DNA of 64,000 nucleotides from Antilocapra americana (taxonomy: Eukaryota > Chordata > Mammalia > Artiodactyla > Antilocapridae), in contig ML662465.1 in NCBI GenBank assembly GCA_007570785.1, forward strand, positions 2,804,172 through 2,868,171, in the 5' to 3' direction. Within the stretch, counting starts at the first letter, position 1. Each line of letters starts with the position of its first letter. Of the stretch, positions 55,481 to 64,000 are shown one piece after another. The position numbers and the translations under genes were made by a program. The notes under the pieces are model-generated. The model ran no database searches. It had not been told where the DNA came from and saw only the letters and a program-made list of their open reading frames with translations.

Positions 55481-56090
55481 TGAATCGAATCTCAAAGACA
55501 AAATTTTAGGTGGAGTCAAAAAGACAGAGTTTTAGGTGGAGTCAAAAAAACTAGCTTTATTGCTCTGCCAAGCAAAGGGGGAACACAGTATACTCACACC
55601 CTCAAAACTGTGTGTCCCAACAGAGGGGCTGGAGGAGCAGAAGGCTTGGTGAGGAGTTTTATAACAATGATTTAAGAACTTGAGGGAGGGGCTGCTGATA
55701 AGGATCAGGGTGTGTGCAGGGCCTGCATTCCTTCAGTCTGGCCTCAGGTGGTCTTCTGATAATCTGTGGTTTTCCAGGTTATCATACTGTGACCTTCTGT
55801 CTGGAATGAGGAATGCTTCATTATGTAGTTAACATCTTCCATTTGTTGGGGGTTTTAGTTCTGCAGAGAGCTCAGAGATATTTTTATATGTATTCCTTGA
55901 CGGGAATCGACCCTGCCCCAAGACAGCACTATTGTTTCTTGACTGCTCCTCCTTCTCGGCATCCCCTCTCTTCCCTGATAGCAACTGTGTGAACTCCTAG
56001 AACTCAGGAAAGGTCAGGAAATGGGGGCCACACAAAGTCTCTTGTGCCCAGGAGCCCCATGGGGTCCTGCTCAGCCTCAACATCAGGAGT
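55481..56090 (-). mobile_element. Solo-type endogenous retrovirus LTR, second family
   Basis: On the reverse strand a TATA box ('gttataaaactcctcacc', about 55655-55672) is followed about 100 bases later by 'cagagcaataaagctagttt' with AATAAA, then a short U5 containing a tandem duplication. The probable end '...gagattcgattca' gives a CA terminus. It differs from the LTR at 53594, although both lie in the same direction. Confidence 0.7.
55496..55551. repeat. Tandem duplication in the LTR U5
   Basis: Two ~28-base copies share 'ttttaggtggagtcaaaaa' and differ at a few positions (AAAATTTT against AGAGTTTT). Confidence 0.9.
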
Positions 56091-56241
56091 GGAAAGGAGA
56101 CTTAATTTAACCTGTATAAAAATTGTCTTTGACTTTTAAAAAAAAATATACAGGAATTGTCCTATCAAATATTAATATTAGTTTAAATTTTGAATACATA
56201 ATATAATACTGCACATGGCAAAGCATTTGAAAAGTACTATA

Positions 56242-56450
56242 TGTGTGTGTTAGTTGATCAGTCATGTCTGAGTCTTTGCGAGCCCATGGACAATAGCCTG
56301 CCAGGCTCCTCTGCCCATGGAATTCTCCAAGCAAGAATACTGGAGTGGGGAGCCATTCCTGTCTCCAGGGGATCTGGCTGACCCAGGGATTGAGCTCAGG
56401 TCTCCTGCATTGCAGGCAGACTTTTATCTTCTGAGCCACCAGGGAAGCTC
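56242..56450 (-). mobile_element. Bov-tA SINE
   Basis: Reversed copy from 'gttgatcagtcatgtctgag' to the head 'gagccaccagggaagctc'. Flanks 'ttgaaaagtactat' (about 56228-56241) and 'ttgaaaatactat' (56451-56463) fit a ~14-bp target duplication with a one-base gap. Confidence 0.93.
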
Positions 56451-56494
56451 TTGAAAATACTATGCACTGACAATGAAGGTTCCCATCGACCCTT

Positions 56495-56938
56495 GCAGTT
56501 GGCAGAATATGGTCCCAAGAGAGGTCCACTTCCTGCTTCCTGCAACTTGTGACTATGTCATCTTTCACGGCAAGTGGGACTCTCCTGATATGATTAAGCT
56601 CAGGATTTTGAATTGGGGAGATATTCCTGGATTATCCAAATGGATCACACAAGGATCCTTTTCAGAAGGAAGAAGGAGGGTGACAATCAGAGTCAGAAAA
56701 AAGAGATGTGATGACAGAAACAGAGGTGGAGAGAGGCAGGAGCATGAGCAAAGCAACGTGGCAGCCTCTGGAAGATGGAAAAGGCAAGTACATAGGTTCT
56801 GCCCTAGAGCTTTCGGAAAGAATGCAGCCCTCCCCACTGGTTTTAGGATTTCTGACACTGAGAACTATAAGATAAAGTGTGTTGTTTTAAACCACTGAAT
56901 GATGATTTGTTAAAGCAGCAATAGGTAATTAAAACAAC
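56495..56938 (+). mobile_element. MLT1 LTR (MLT1C/D-like)
   Basis: 'ggcagaatatggtcccaaga' start, 'tatgattaagctcaggattt', 'cctagagctttcggaaagaa', 'taggatttctgacactgaga' and 'gttgttttaaaccactgaat'. A 141-codon frame across it (56473-56898) is chance. Confidence 0.8.
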
Positions 56939-57008
56939 CTCTGACTTCTTAGATCTTCCCAGAGGCAATTTACTCCCCCCTGTACTCTTATCTCCTTCAA
57001 GAAACAAG

Positions 57009-57229
57009 ATACAGTTGACCCTTGAACAAGGTAATTGTTAGGGACTCCAATCCCCCTGTGCAGTTAAGAATCGACATATAACTACAGTCAGCCCTCTTAT
57101 CCAAAGTTCTGCATCCCTGAATTCAGCCAAGTTCAGATCACATAGTACTGCAGTAGGTATTCAATGAAAATAATCTGTGTATAAGTGGATCTCTGTGTAG
57201 CTCAAACCTGTGTTATTCAAGTGTAAGCT
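57009..57229. mobile_element. Tigger-like MITE (Tc1/mariner superfamily)
   Basis: The left end 'acagttgacccttgaacaag' and the right end 'gttattcaagtgtaagctgt' are inverted repeats of each other with a few changes, flanked by TA. The interior is short and has no transposase. Confidence 0.75.
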
Positions 57230-57329
57230 GTATGTATATAAAACATAAATTATTATATAGCAAAACTATACATACATATATATAGGTATGTATGTGATCG
57301 ATACATAGATGCAGAGATGGGTGTGTGAA

Positions 57330-57450
57330 CATGTGTGTGTGCACGCTCCATTGTGTCTAACTCTTTACAATCCCTTTGACTGTAGCCAGCTAGGCTCCTC
57401 TGTCCATGGGATTTTCCAGGCAAAAATACTGGAGTGGGTTGCCATTTCTG
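57330..57450 (-). mobile_element. Bov-A SINE unit
   Basis: Reversed unit: 'gctccattgtgtctaactct' to 'tactggagtgggttgccatt'. No tRNA-like head. Confidence 0.88.
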
Positions 57451-57481
57451 GATATATAAATACATAGGTAATATAGATAAT

Positions 57482-57595
57482 AGGGCTTCCCTCATAGCTC
57501 AGTTGGTAAAGAATCCAATGCAGGAGACCCCAGTTCAATTCCTGGGTCGGGAAGATCAGCTGAAGAAGGGATAGACTACCCACTCCAGTATTCTT
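57482..57595 (+). mobile_element. Bov-tA SINE, 3'-truncated
   Basis: Head 'gggcttccctcatagctcag' through 'cccactccagtattctt', where it stops abruptly at the start of a second copy. An 11-base deletion lies in the head. Confidence 0.92.
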
Positions 57596-57803
57596 GGGCT
57601 TCCCTTGTGGCTCAGCTGGTAAAGAATCTGCCTGCAACATGAGGAATCTGGGTTCGATCCCTGGGTTGGGAAGATCTCCTGGAGAAGGGAAAGGCTACCC
57701 ACTCTGGTATTCTGGCCTGGAGAATTCCATGGACTGTATAGTTCATGGAGTCTCAAAGAGTGGGACACGACTGAGCGACTTTCACTATTCACTGTTCACT
57801 AAT
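57596..57803 (+). mobile_element. Bov-tA SINE, directly adjoining the previous copy
   Basis: 'gggcttcccttgtggctcag' to 'gcgactttcactattcac'. The words 'atagataata' (57472-57481) and 'agatagtata' (57805-57814) may be a degraded target repeat around the pair. Confidence 0.92.
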
Positions 57804-58595
57804 CCAGATAGTATACATGTCATATCTATAAAATATAAAAGCCATTAATAATCCATGCTCAGGTACATATGTATGTTTGCTTTATTTTACACAAAGAGTT
57901 TGTTCCACACATCTTTCCTCACCTTGCTTTCTTCTCCTAACAGTGTAGCCTGGAGACTTTTCAATATCAGTGCACACGGATAAGCTTTGTTCCTCCAAAT
58001 AAATATTTTAATAGAAAAAAATCAGTAAGAAATTCCTGGAGACTTGTGTTTTGTTTCTAGATTCTCTCTACACTGATCTGCTTCCTAGGTGCTCCTTCTT
58101 TAGTTCCCTGAAGGGCTTTATTGATGATTCAGTGGGTGGTGTTGGAGAGGAAGAAAGTTGTCTTATTTCTGATATCTTATCCACTTACTTCTCTCTGCCC
58201 GCCCCCTCCCCCCCATAGGGAAGTGCCTTCTTCTAACAGAAAGAAAACACAGTCAGGCCAGAGGAACTGGTGGAAGTAGTGCCTGAACACAGTGTGTTTA
58301 TCCCATAAATGGATTCAATCCATTTTGAAATCACCAGCTACTTATTTCTCTGAAACCAGGGAGTCCTGGTTTCAAATTCTGTCTGAACACTTATTAGGGT
58401 TATGAATGTGCCCTGCTGTTTATCTTCGAAGACAACCTCTGTGCATATCAGGTTCATCTCTTAGTGGCATTGAATATCAAATTAAATGAGACACCACAAA
58501 TAAAGAACCCAGCATCATGCCTGTCTTGGAGATTCCCAAGACTACCCTCAGTTTTCAGGATTCTCTAGAAAAACTCAGAAAAGCTCACCACAGCA
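57804..58595. other. Mostly unassigned sequence
   Basis: 58440-58525 resembles a sense MIR 3' half ('atcaaattaaatgagacacc', 'cagcatcatgcctg'). The rest is unrecognised. Confidence 0.4.
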
Positions 58596-58792
58596 AAGTG
58601 AAAGTGAAAGTTGCTCAGTCATGTCCGACTCTTTGCAACTCCATGGACTATACAGTCCATGGAATTCTCTAGGCCAGAATACTGGGGTGGGTAGCCTTTC
58701 CTTTCTCTAGGGGATCTTCCCAACCCAGGGATCAAACCCAGGTCTCCTGCATTGCAAGTGGATTTTTTACCAGCTGAGCCACAAGGAAAGCC
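58596..58792 (-). mobile_element. Bov-tA SINE
   Basis: Reversed copy: 'gtgaaagttgctcagtcatg' to the head 'cagctgagccacaaggaaag'. Confidence 0.94.
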
Positions 58793-59404
58793 TATCACAG
58801 TGAAAGGATGCATATTCAAGTCAGCAAAAGGAATAGATATGTAGGGTAGAGTCCTTCCATCTGTGTTCTCCATAAGGAGAGCACTTAATGCTCCCAACGA
58901 TGACATATGACAATGCTCATGAAGTATTACCACCTAGGGAAGCTCACACAAGCTTTGGTGTGCAGGGTTTTTGTCAGGGGTCAGTTACATAAGATGGAGC
59001 ATCCCCACATTTCAATGTCAAATTGATACATCAGGCTCCAAAGCTCCAGGCGTAAAAAGTGGTAATTTGCCCTACATCACATTGCTAGTATAAGCAACCA
59101 GGCATGACCCAAAGTTCAGATACCCAAAGGTGTTCTTATCAGGCAGAATATTCCAAGGATATTCACAGGTCATCTCCCAGGCACTGATCAAGGACCAGTC
59201 TTGAAAATCTTTGTAATGCACTGGTTTGGGGCAAACCATGCATGCTGAGTCAAACCTTTCTGCACAATCGTTATCACAGTAAATAAAGGCTTGTTTCTCT
59301 CTCCAAAACCCTACCTTCTTTTCAGCTCAAAGATACCAGGCTCTGTCGTTGTGCAAAACAGTTTGTTGAGCATCATCCTACTTGACGTCCACAATGATTT
59401 TCAG
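58793..59404. other. Unassigned sequence
   Basis: About 610 bases. Nothing recognised. Confidence 0.4.
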
Positions 59405-59520
59405 TGGTGTCATTTGTTTCCTATTTTACAGAAGATGAAACCAAGCCCAGAGAGGTTGAGTAATGTTTTTAACCTCACATGCCTACTGTGTTCAAGGAGA
59501 GGATTCAAGTCAAGCCTCTG
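59405..59520 (-). repeat. MIR SINE fragment
   Basis: 'attttacagaagatgaaacc' and 'gcccagagaggttgagtaat' match reversed MIR. Confidence 0.65.
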
Positions 59521-60154
59521 ACAACACAGCCTCTACTATAATCACTTCTGCTTTACCCACATTTACTAAAATGGAGACCAAACAGATGGCTGACATGGCA
59601 CTTTGCATGGATGCTCAGCAAATTCATGAAGTTTTTCTCATCTTCTTCTTAAACATCACTTTACCAAGAAAGACTTCTGTGGATCGTCAAACTTAATTCA
59701 ATCTACCTGTCAGTACAGTCACAAGCAATTTGTACTAAGGACAATCAGGAAGAAATGGAGCTTAAGTCATGAAAAGAAGTGGATGAAGACAGGGTATCTC
59801 ATTTGCTGCCACGGGTCATTGGTCACCCCGTCCTTGGCCGAGAGGGTGGGGACCACTTCCTCTGTCAGCTGTCAAGGAAGCTCATCCTGGACAAACACCT
59901 GATTGCTCCCATGACAGGGGAAGTAGCAGACTTTGATGTTTATAAGAAAGGCATTTGCTGAGGGAAAAAGGGCATGACATTTGTACAGTCTTTTAAACCA
60001 TTATTTTAAATGTTAAATGTTTCAATTTCTTGGACTCTGGGCCAGATTCCTAAATCACACCATCATTTAAAGCTGGCATAGTGGTGCATTTTAACCCGCC
60101 TTTGAAGTACACAGGAAAACTGTAATGACAATTATTTTTAATTCATAATAGCTA
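59521..60154. other. Unassigned sequence
   Basis: About 630 bases. A 60-codon plus-strand frame at 59779-59961 has a natural-looking composition but no recognisable domain. Confidence 0.35.
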
Positions 60155-60292
60155 TTTTTCCTATTATGTATTGTAAGTTGCTTGCAAGCAAGAATCCTTT
60201 CTGACATATTCATCAGTATTATCAATGTCTACAACAATGCAGGACACTTAGACTTCCAAGAAATACTTGATGAATAAGTACATGAATAAATT
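60155..60292 (+). mobile_element. L2 LINE 3' end
   Basis: 'attgtaagttgcttgcaagc', 'atcaatgtctacaacaatgc' and 'cttgatgaataagtacatga' fit the L2 terminus. Confidence 0.6.
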
Positions 60293-60407
60293 ACTACAGT
60301 GTAATAAGAAATGTGTTCTCCTTATGGATAGTTTCTTACACCCTCTGGGAGCACTGACCTCTTAGGGATAACATGCTGTTTTGTTAGTATAGGCAGAAGG
60401 GCATATA

Positions 60408-60519
60408 GACTGAATTGTGTATCCCAAGAATTTTTATATTTAAGCCCTAATCCCCAGTGCAACTGTATTTAGAGACAGTATCTTTATGGAGGTAATTTAG
60501 GTTAAATGAGGTCATAAGG
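60408..60519 (+). mobile_element. MLT1 LTR, part 1
   Basis: 'ctgaattgtgtatcccaaga', 'taagccctaatccccagtgc' and 'taggttaaatgaggtcataa' are MLT1. It is cut by a Bov-tA. Confidence 0.8.
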
Positions 60520-60736
60520 GGGCTTCCCCAATGATTCAGCAGGTTAAATATCTGCCTGCAATGCAGGAGACACAGGAGACAAGGGTTTGATCTCTGGATC
60601 AGGAAGATCCTCTGGAGTAGGAAATGGCAAACCACTCTAGTATTCTTGCCTGAAAAATTCCATGGACAGAAGAGCCCGGTGGGCTATTGTCCACAGGGTT
60701 GCAAAGAGTCAGACACGACTGAATGACTAAGCACAG
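60520..60736 (+). mobile_element. Bov-tA SINE inside MLT1
   Basis: Head 'ggcttccccaatgattcagc' to 'gaatgactaagcacag'. Flanks 'atgaggtcataagg' (60506-60519) and 'atgaagtcataagg' (60737-60750) form a 14-bp target duplication with one change. Confidence 0.95.
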
Positions 60737-61000
60737 ATGAAGTCATAAGGAAAGAGCTCTGATCCCATAGAATCAGTGCACTTGTGAGAGGAGATGCCAG
60801 AATTCTTTCTGTCTCCATCATGTGAGGACAAAGTGAGAGGGTGACCATCAGCAAGCAAGAGAACTCTTACCAGAAACCACACTGATGAGCACCTTGATCT
60901 TGGACTTCCCAACATCTGGAATTTTAAGAAAAAAAAATGTATGTCCTCTAAGCCAGTCAGTCTCTGGTATTTTCTTATGGCAGCATGGGCAGAATGATAC
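60737..61000 (+). mobile_element. MLT1 LTR, part 2
   Basis: 'ccatcatgtgaggacaaagt', 'gagcaccttgatcttggact', 'tcccaacatctggaatttta' and 'gtattttcttatggcagcat' complete the LTR. Confidence 0.8.
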
Positions 61001-61014
61001 AAAGGCTGTAGAAG

Positions 61015-61240
61015 TTAAGGGCACCTGCCTAGAATACAGATTTTCCTGAATTCAATGCCTATCTCTGCAACTTTCTACCTCTGTAAGTCTTATCTTGTTA
61101 ATGATCCTCTCCGTGCTTCTATTTCCCCACCCATAGGATGATGATAATAGCAATAGTCTATCTCACAAGGTTTTGAGGATTAAAGCGCTCATTGTTAACA
61201 TTGAAAGTGCCTAGAGCCAAACCCAGGACATGATATGAGC
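61015..61240 (+). repeat. MIR SINE
   Basis: 'gaattcaatgcctatctctg', 'cttctatttccccacccata', 'ctcacaaggttttgaggatt' and 'gaaagtgcctagagcc' give a nearly full sense MIR. Confidence 0.75.
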
Positions 61241-61439
61241 TATAAGAAGGAGGCAGGTTGTGTTTCCAGAGACGGTCGGAGCAAGGTCTCATTCCACATG
61301 CTTTTTTGTCATGACATCCCATAACTCACTCATGAAAAAAGAGGTGGAGTCCGTATCCTCTTTGCTTAAATCTGGGTTTCCACATGACCTGCTTGGACCA
61401 ACTCAATGTGGCAGGAGGAGGCGTTGTAATTTTAGGCTT

Positions 61440-61622
61440 TAAACAATCAGCTTCCATCCTCATCTCCTGGAACATGACTTTTTGGAGCCCAGTCACTATG
61501 CTATGAGGAAACAAGCCATGAGGAGGCCCAGATGCAAGAAAACCAAGACTCCAGCTCTCAGTGGTATCTGACACCAAATGTCAGCCATGTGAATGAGGTC
61601 ATCTCAGCCTTCTCAGAACCTC
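61440..61622. mobile_element. Possible old LTR or DNA-transposon remnant
   Basis: 'atgctatgaggaaacaagcc', 'atgaggaggcccagatgcaa' and 'tcagccatgtgaatgaggtc' resemble a common mammalian repeat with paired 'gaggaa' and 'gccatgtgagtga' words. I cannot name it with confidence. Confidence 0.35.
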
Positions 61623-62050
61623 AATCACACCATCTAAAGCAAGAATACCACCACCAAAAACCCCACAAAGTCATGAAAATAATACAGTGGTATTGTTTCA
61701 AGACCTAAAATTTGGAGTAAATTTAACACAAGAGGTAACCAAAACAAAAATTAGAACCCAAAGTTGTGTCCTGTGCAAAAAAACCCTAAAGGTGTGGCAC
61801 TAGCTTTGGGACTGGAAGACAGCATAAATTGAACGGCAGTGAGGAGACAGTTAAGAGAGGCTGGAAAGGTGGTGAGAAAATAGTTTTTGGTGGTTTGAGA
61901 AAGAGAGACCCATGCTAAATAATAGCACAGTGTTTGGCAACATTTTAAAAGGTGACAGATAGAAGATATACCTAATAAATCTATGGATATGATTAAGATG
62001 GCTTTCTGAATAGAATTGAGATTACCGAATGGCTTTTTTTTGTCAGCTGC
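61623..62050. other. Unassigned sequence
   Basis: About 430 bases. Nothing recognised. Confidence 0.4.
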
Positions 62051-62065
62051 CTGTAATAAAGTATG

Positions 62066-62287
62066 GGCTTCCCTGATGGCTCAGCAGATCAAGAATCCAC
62101 CTGCAGTTCAGGAGACACAGGAGATATGGATTCAATCCCTGAGTCAGGAAGATCCCCTGGAGGAGGAAGTGGTAAGCCACTTCAGTATTCTTGCCTGGAA
62201 AATCCCATGGACAGCAGAACCTGGTAGGCTACAGTCCAAAGATTTGTGAAGAGTTGGGCACGACTGAGTGACTGAGCATCCTCCCCA
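62066..62287 (+). mobile_element. Bov-tA SINE
   Basis: Head 'ggcttccctgatggctcagc' to 'gagtgactgagcatcctccc'. The exact 15-bp repeat 'ctgtaataaagtatg' flanks it (62051-62065 and 62288-62302), so it is among the younger SINEs here. Confidence 0.96.
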
Positions 62288-62302
62288 CTGTAATAAAGTA
62301 TG

Positions 62303-63014
62303 TGTGTGTGGCAGGGGGGAAGATAACCTATGGAAAGAAACTGTCAATATTCAAGCAGAAGTTAGAGAAAAATTGGACTTGCATGTTTAGAAAATAAAAT
62401 TGTTTCTATTTCTCAGGTTCTCTATGCAATCAATCCTAAGTTAAAAGAAGAAGAAGAAGAAGAAAAAAAAAACCTCAGGTAAAGATCAAATCTAGGATAC
62501 TGCCACTGAAGCATAGCCTCAGGTCAAGATCAAGTAAACAGTTTGGCTATAACATCCTTTGTTAAAGCCTCAGAAAAATGTGAAGAGGTATGTCTCAGAC
62601 CTCATCACTAGACGAAAGCACTTCAAATAATGCTGTTACAAGGTTTTGCCTACACCCCAAAGTAGAGAGATATCTTTCCCACAGAGATCTGTGGAGGATT
62701 CGTTTATTTGTTTTGTTTTGTTTTTGGTCTGATAGTATGAACCTCAACAAGATTCATAAAAAACAAAAAAGTTTTAAAGAGAATTGCATTAATGGGAGTG
62801 ACACCAACCTGAACTAAAGAGACAGAGACAATTTAAAAGAAAAAAAAAAAAAAAGAAGACCTCTGGGCTCCCAAATTTCTATAAATAGGGAGCAAGCATA
62901 GATAGCAAGCAACTCAGCTATAAAAATACCTAATGGAAAGGAAAACAGTTACTCAGAAGGAAAATGCCAGAAGTCAGAGACCAGATTCAAAAGCAACTGA
63001 GAACGATTCCAGGA
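62303..63014. other. Unassigned A-rich sequence with simple repeats
   Basis: (AAG)n at 62443-62461 followed by an A run, a GTTTT-type stretch at 62708-62727 and poly-A at 62839-62854. Otherwise nothing recognised. Confidence 0.45.
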
Positions 63015-63105
63015 ATCATTAATATATATTAATGAATATATTATATAATAATATATAATATATATTTAATATAATAATATTAATATATATTAATGAATAT
63101 ATATT
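63015..63105. repeat. AT-rich, self-complementary tract with a 23-bp direct repeat
   Basis: A and T with only two G before 63103. The 23-base word at 63018-63040 recurs exactly at 63079-63101, and each copy contains the palindrome 'attaatatatattaat'. Confidence 0.9.
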
Positions 63106-63233
63106 CTCTACCTGCAGAGCAAGGAGAACTGGCCATATGCACAACGGATTTCAGAAATGCTATGGACCAGTGGCAACCATGAGCCTCTCAGTCACACTGC
63201 ATTTGTTGTTCTATTTTTGCTGGGCTTGTGGAA

Positions 63234-63491
63234 TCAGATGGGTTGTCTTTTTGGCTCATAGGCCTCATCATCTGAGGAACTATGTTCAAGGAACTGAATC
63301 CTAGGATCTTCATTCAGGTTTAGGTGACTAGATCTTGAACCTTGAGACTGAGCCTGAGGTCGTAATGAAATCGAGATATTAGTGGTCTTGGGAGGAAATG
63401 AAAGTAAGTTGCATACCAGAGGAATACGAATTTTGGCCATAAGGTAGACTGTGCTGGATCTTTTTCTAATAGTTCCAGCCCTGCCTTTCAT
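63234..63491 (-). other. Unexplained open frame, possible exon or retrocopy fragment
   Basis: An 85-codon frame on the minus strand that overlaps no repeat I recognise. Its C-terminal part (about residues 38-85) is serine- and acid-rich with a natural composition (SSDDEAYEPKRQPI at the end), unlike the translations of repeats nearby. No splice signals, poly-A or start context can be confirmed. I do not recognise a family. It may equally be chance. Confidence 0.25.
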
Positions 63492-63529
63492 TTCACATGC
63501 CCTTTTTTAATAAAGGAAGTTGTGACAGT

Positions 63530-63700
63530 GACAAATCAGAAACAACCTAAGTGTCCAGCATCTGGGGATGGGCACATTGTGGTACAAGGTATTAAAATAA
63601 TGGAACAGTTGAATATGTCATGGCATAGAGCAAATAATGCTCATGACAAAATTTTTAAATAAAAAAGGCGAAGTGCAAGTGTATATGTAATATATATTGC
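63530..63700 (+). mobile_element. Old L1 (L1ME-like) fragment
   Basis: 'cagaaacaacctaagtgtcc' and 'gcatctggggatgggcacat' with 'attgtggtacaaggtatt' match an ancient L1 ORF2 end. Confidence 0.65.
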
Positions 63701-63701
63701 A

Positions 63702-63776
63702 CTGGGTCAGCCAAAAAAATACATTTTTTCAAAAGATGTTATAGAAAAACCTGAACAAACTTTTTGGCCAATCCAA
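63702..63776. mobile_element. Mariner-type MITE, about 75 bp
   Basis: The left arm 'ctgggtcagccaaaaa' and the right arm 'ctttttggccaatccaa' are inverted copies, joined by 'aaaagatgttatagaaaaac'. This is the short internally deleted mariner form frequent in ruminant genomes. Confidence 0.75.
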
Positions 63777-63785
63777 TAACATATT

Positions 63786-64000
63786 ACATGTGTGTGCTAA
63801 GTCACTTAGGTCACATCTGACTCTTTGTGACCCTATGGACTGTAGCCTGCCAGGCTCCTCTGTCTATGAGATTCTCTAGGCAATACCAGAATGGGTTGTC
63901 ATGCCCTCCTCCAGGGGATCTTCCAGACCTAGGGATCAAGTCCATGTCTCATTATGTCTCCTGCATTGGCAGATGGGTTCTTTACCACTAGTGCCAACTG
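63786..64000 (-). mobile_element. Bov-tA SINE, running off the window end
   Basis: Reversed copy starting 'tgtgtgctaagtcacttagg' and reaching the tRNA-like head 'gttctttaccactagtgcca' at the last base. Its final head bases and any target repeat lie outside the window. Confidence 0.93.

Noticed and set aside
53594..56090. Two LTRs as the ends of one provirus
   Set aside because: Their polyadenylation and U5 regions differ, and no viral gene remnant lies between.
56473..56898. 141-codon plus-strand frame
   Set aside because: It overlaps an MLT1 LTR almost completely.
1..64000. Bacterial-type features: operons, CRISPR arrays, riboswitches, defence systems
   Set aside because: The sequence is mammalian. 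Regular repeats are SINEs, LINEs and microsatellites, and no spaced direct-repeat array is present.

Overview
The window is nuclear DNA of a ruminant, most likely a bovid. The evidence is its repeat content. It carries many Bov-tA and Bov-A SINEs, CHR (tRNA-Glu-like) SINEs, seven BovB (RTE-clade) LINE copies and a ruminant-specific L1 whose second reading frame is nearly intact. The species cannot be fixed from sequence alone. I found no host protein-coding gene, rRNA or tRNA gene, CRISPR array or operon. The region reads as intergenic or deep intronic DNA. All long reading frames belong to retrotransposons.

Layout. 1-5 kb: an old MLT1 LTR broken by a BovB/Bov-tA block and then by a Bov-A2, followed by L2, MIR, MER5 and CHR relics. 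5-9 kb: mostly non-repetitive DNA, including a possible conserved element near 5.2-5.5 kb. 9-13 kb: an L2 interrupted by an L1 with an inverted 5' part, itself hit by BovB, Bov-tA and CHR. 13-17 kb: largely unassigned. 17.2-22.3 kb: a possible LTR and two long antisense L1 copies. 22-30 kb: unassigned DNA, a (TC)n tract with an assembly gap, and MIR, L2, Bov-tA, BovB and hAT relics. 30-34 kb: an antisense L1M split by CHR, BovB and an L1/Bov-tA chimera. 34.66-39.16 kb: a young 5'-truncated L1 on the minus strand with a perfect 18-bp target duplication and a 10-N gap inside ORF2. 39-44 kb: a possible processed pseudogene and a MER5 cluster. 44.5-48.6 kb: a near full-length BovB inside an L1 tail. 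49-57 kb: L1ME, a MIR hit twice, a possible conserved block, two solo-type LTRs and an MLT1. 57-64 kb: a Tigger MITE, Bov-tA copies, a second MLT1 split by Bov-tA, a small unexplained minus-strand reading frame and a mariner MITE.

How the parts relate. L1 and BovB are the autonomous elements. In ruminant biology CHR SINEs are attributed to L1, while Bov-tA and Bov-A share the BovB 3' end and are attributed to BovB. The nesting gives a relative age order: L2, MIR and MLT1 oldest; L1M, MER5 and Tigger next; then CHR and BovB; then Bov-tA and the young L1. I saw no undescribed biological system. The observations most worth checking are the young L1 and the sequence missing at its gap, the L1/Bov-tA chimera with one shared target duplication, the inverted L1, the pseudogene-like block at 39.9-40.3 kb and the short frame at 63.2-63.5 kb. 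Repeat family names come from recognition of the sequence, not from a database search, so subfamily labels are approximate and boundaries may be off by 5-20 bases.
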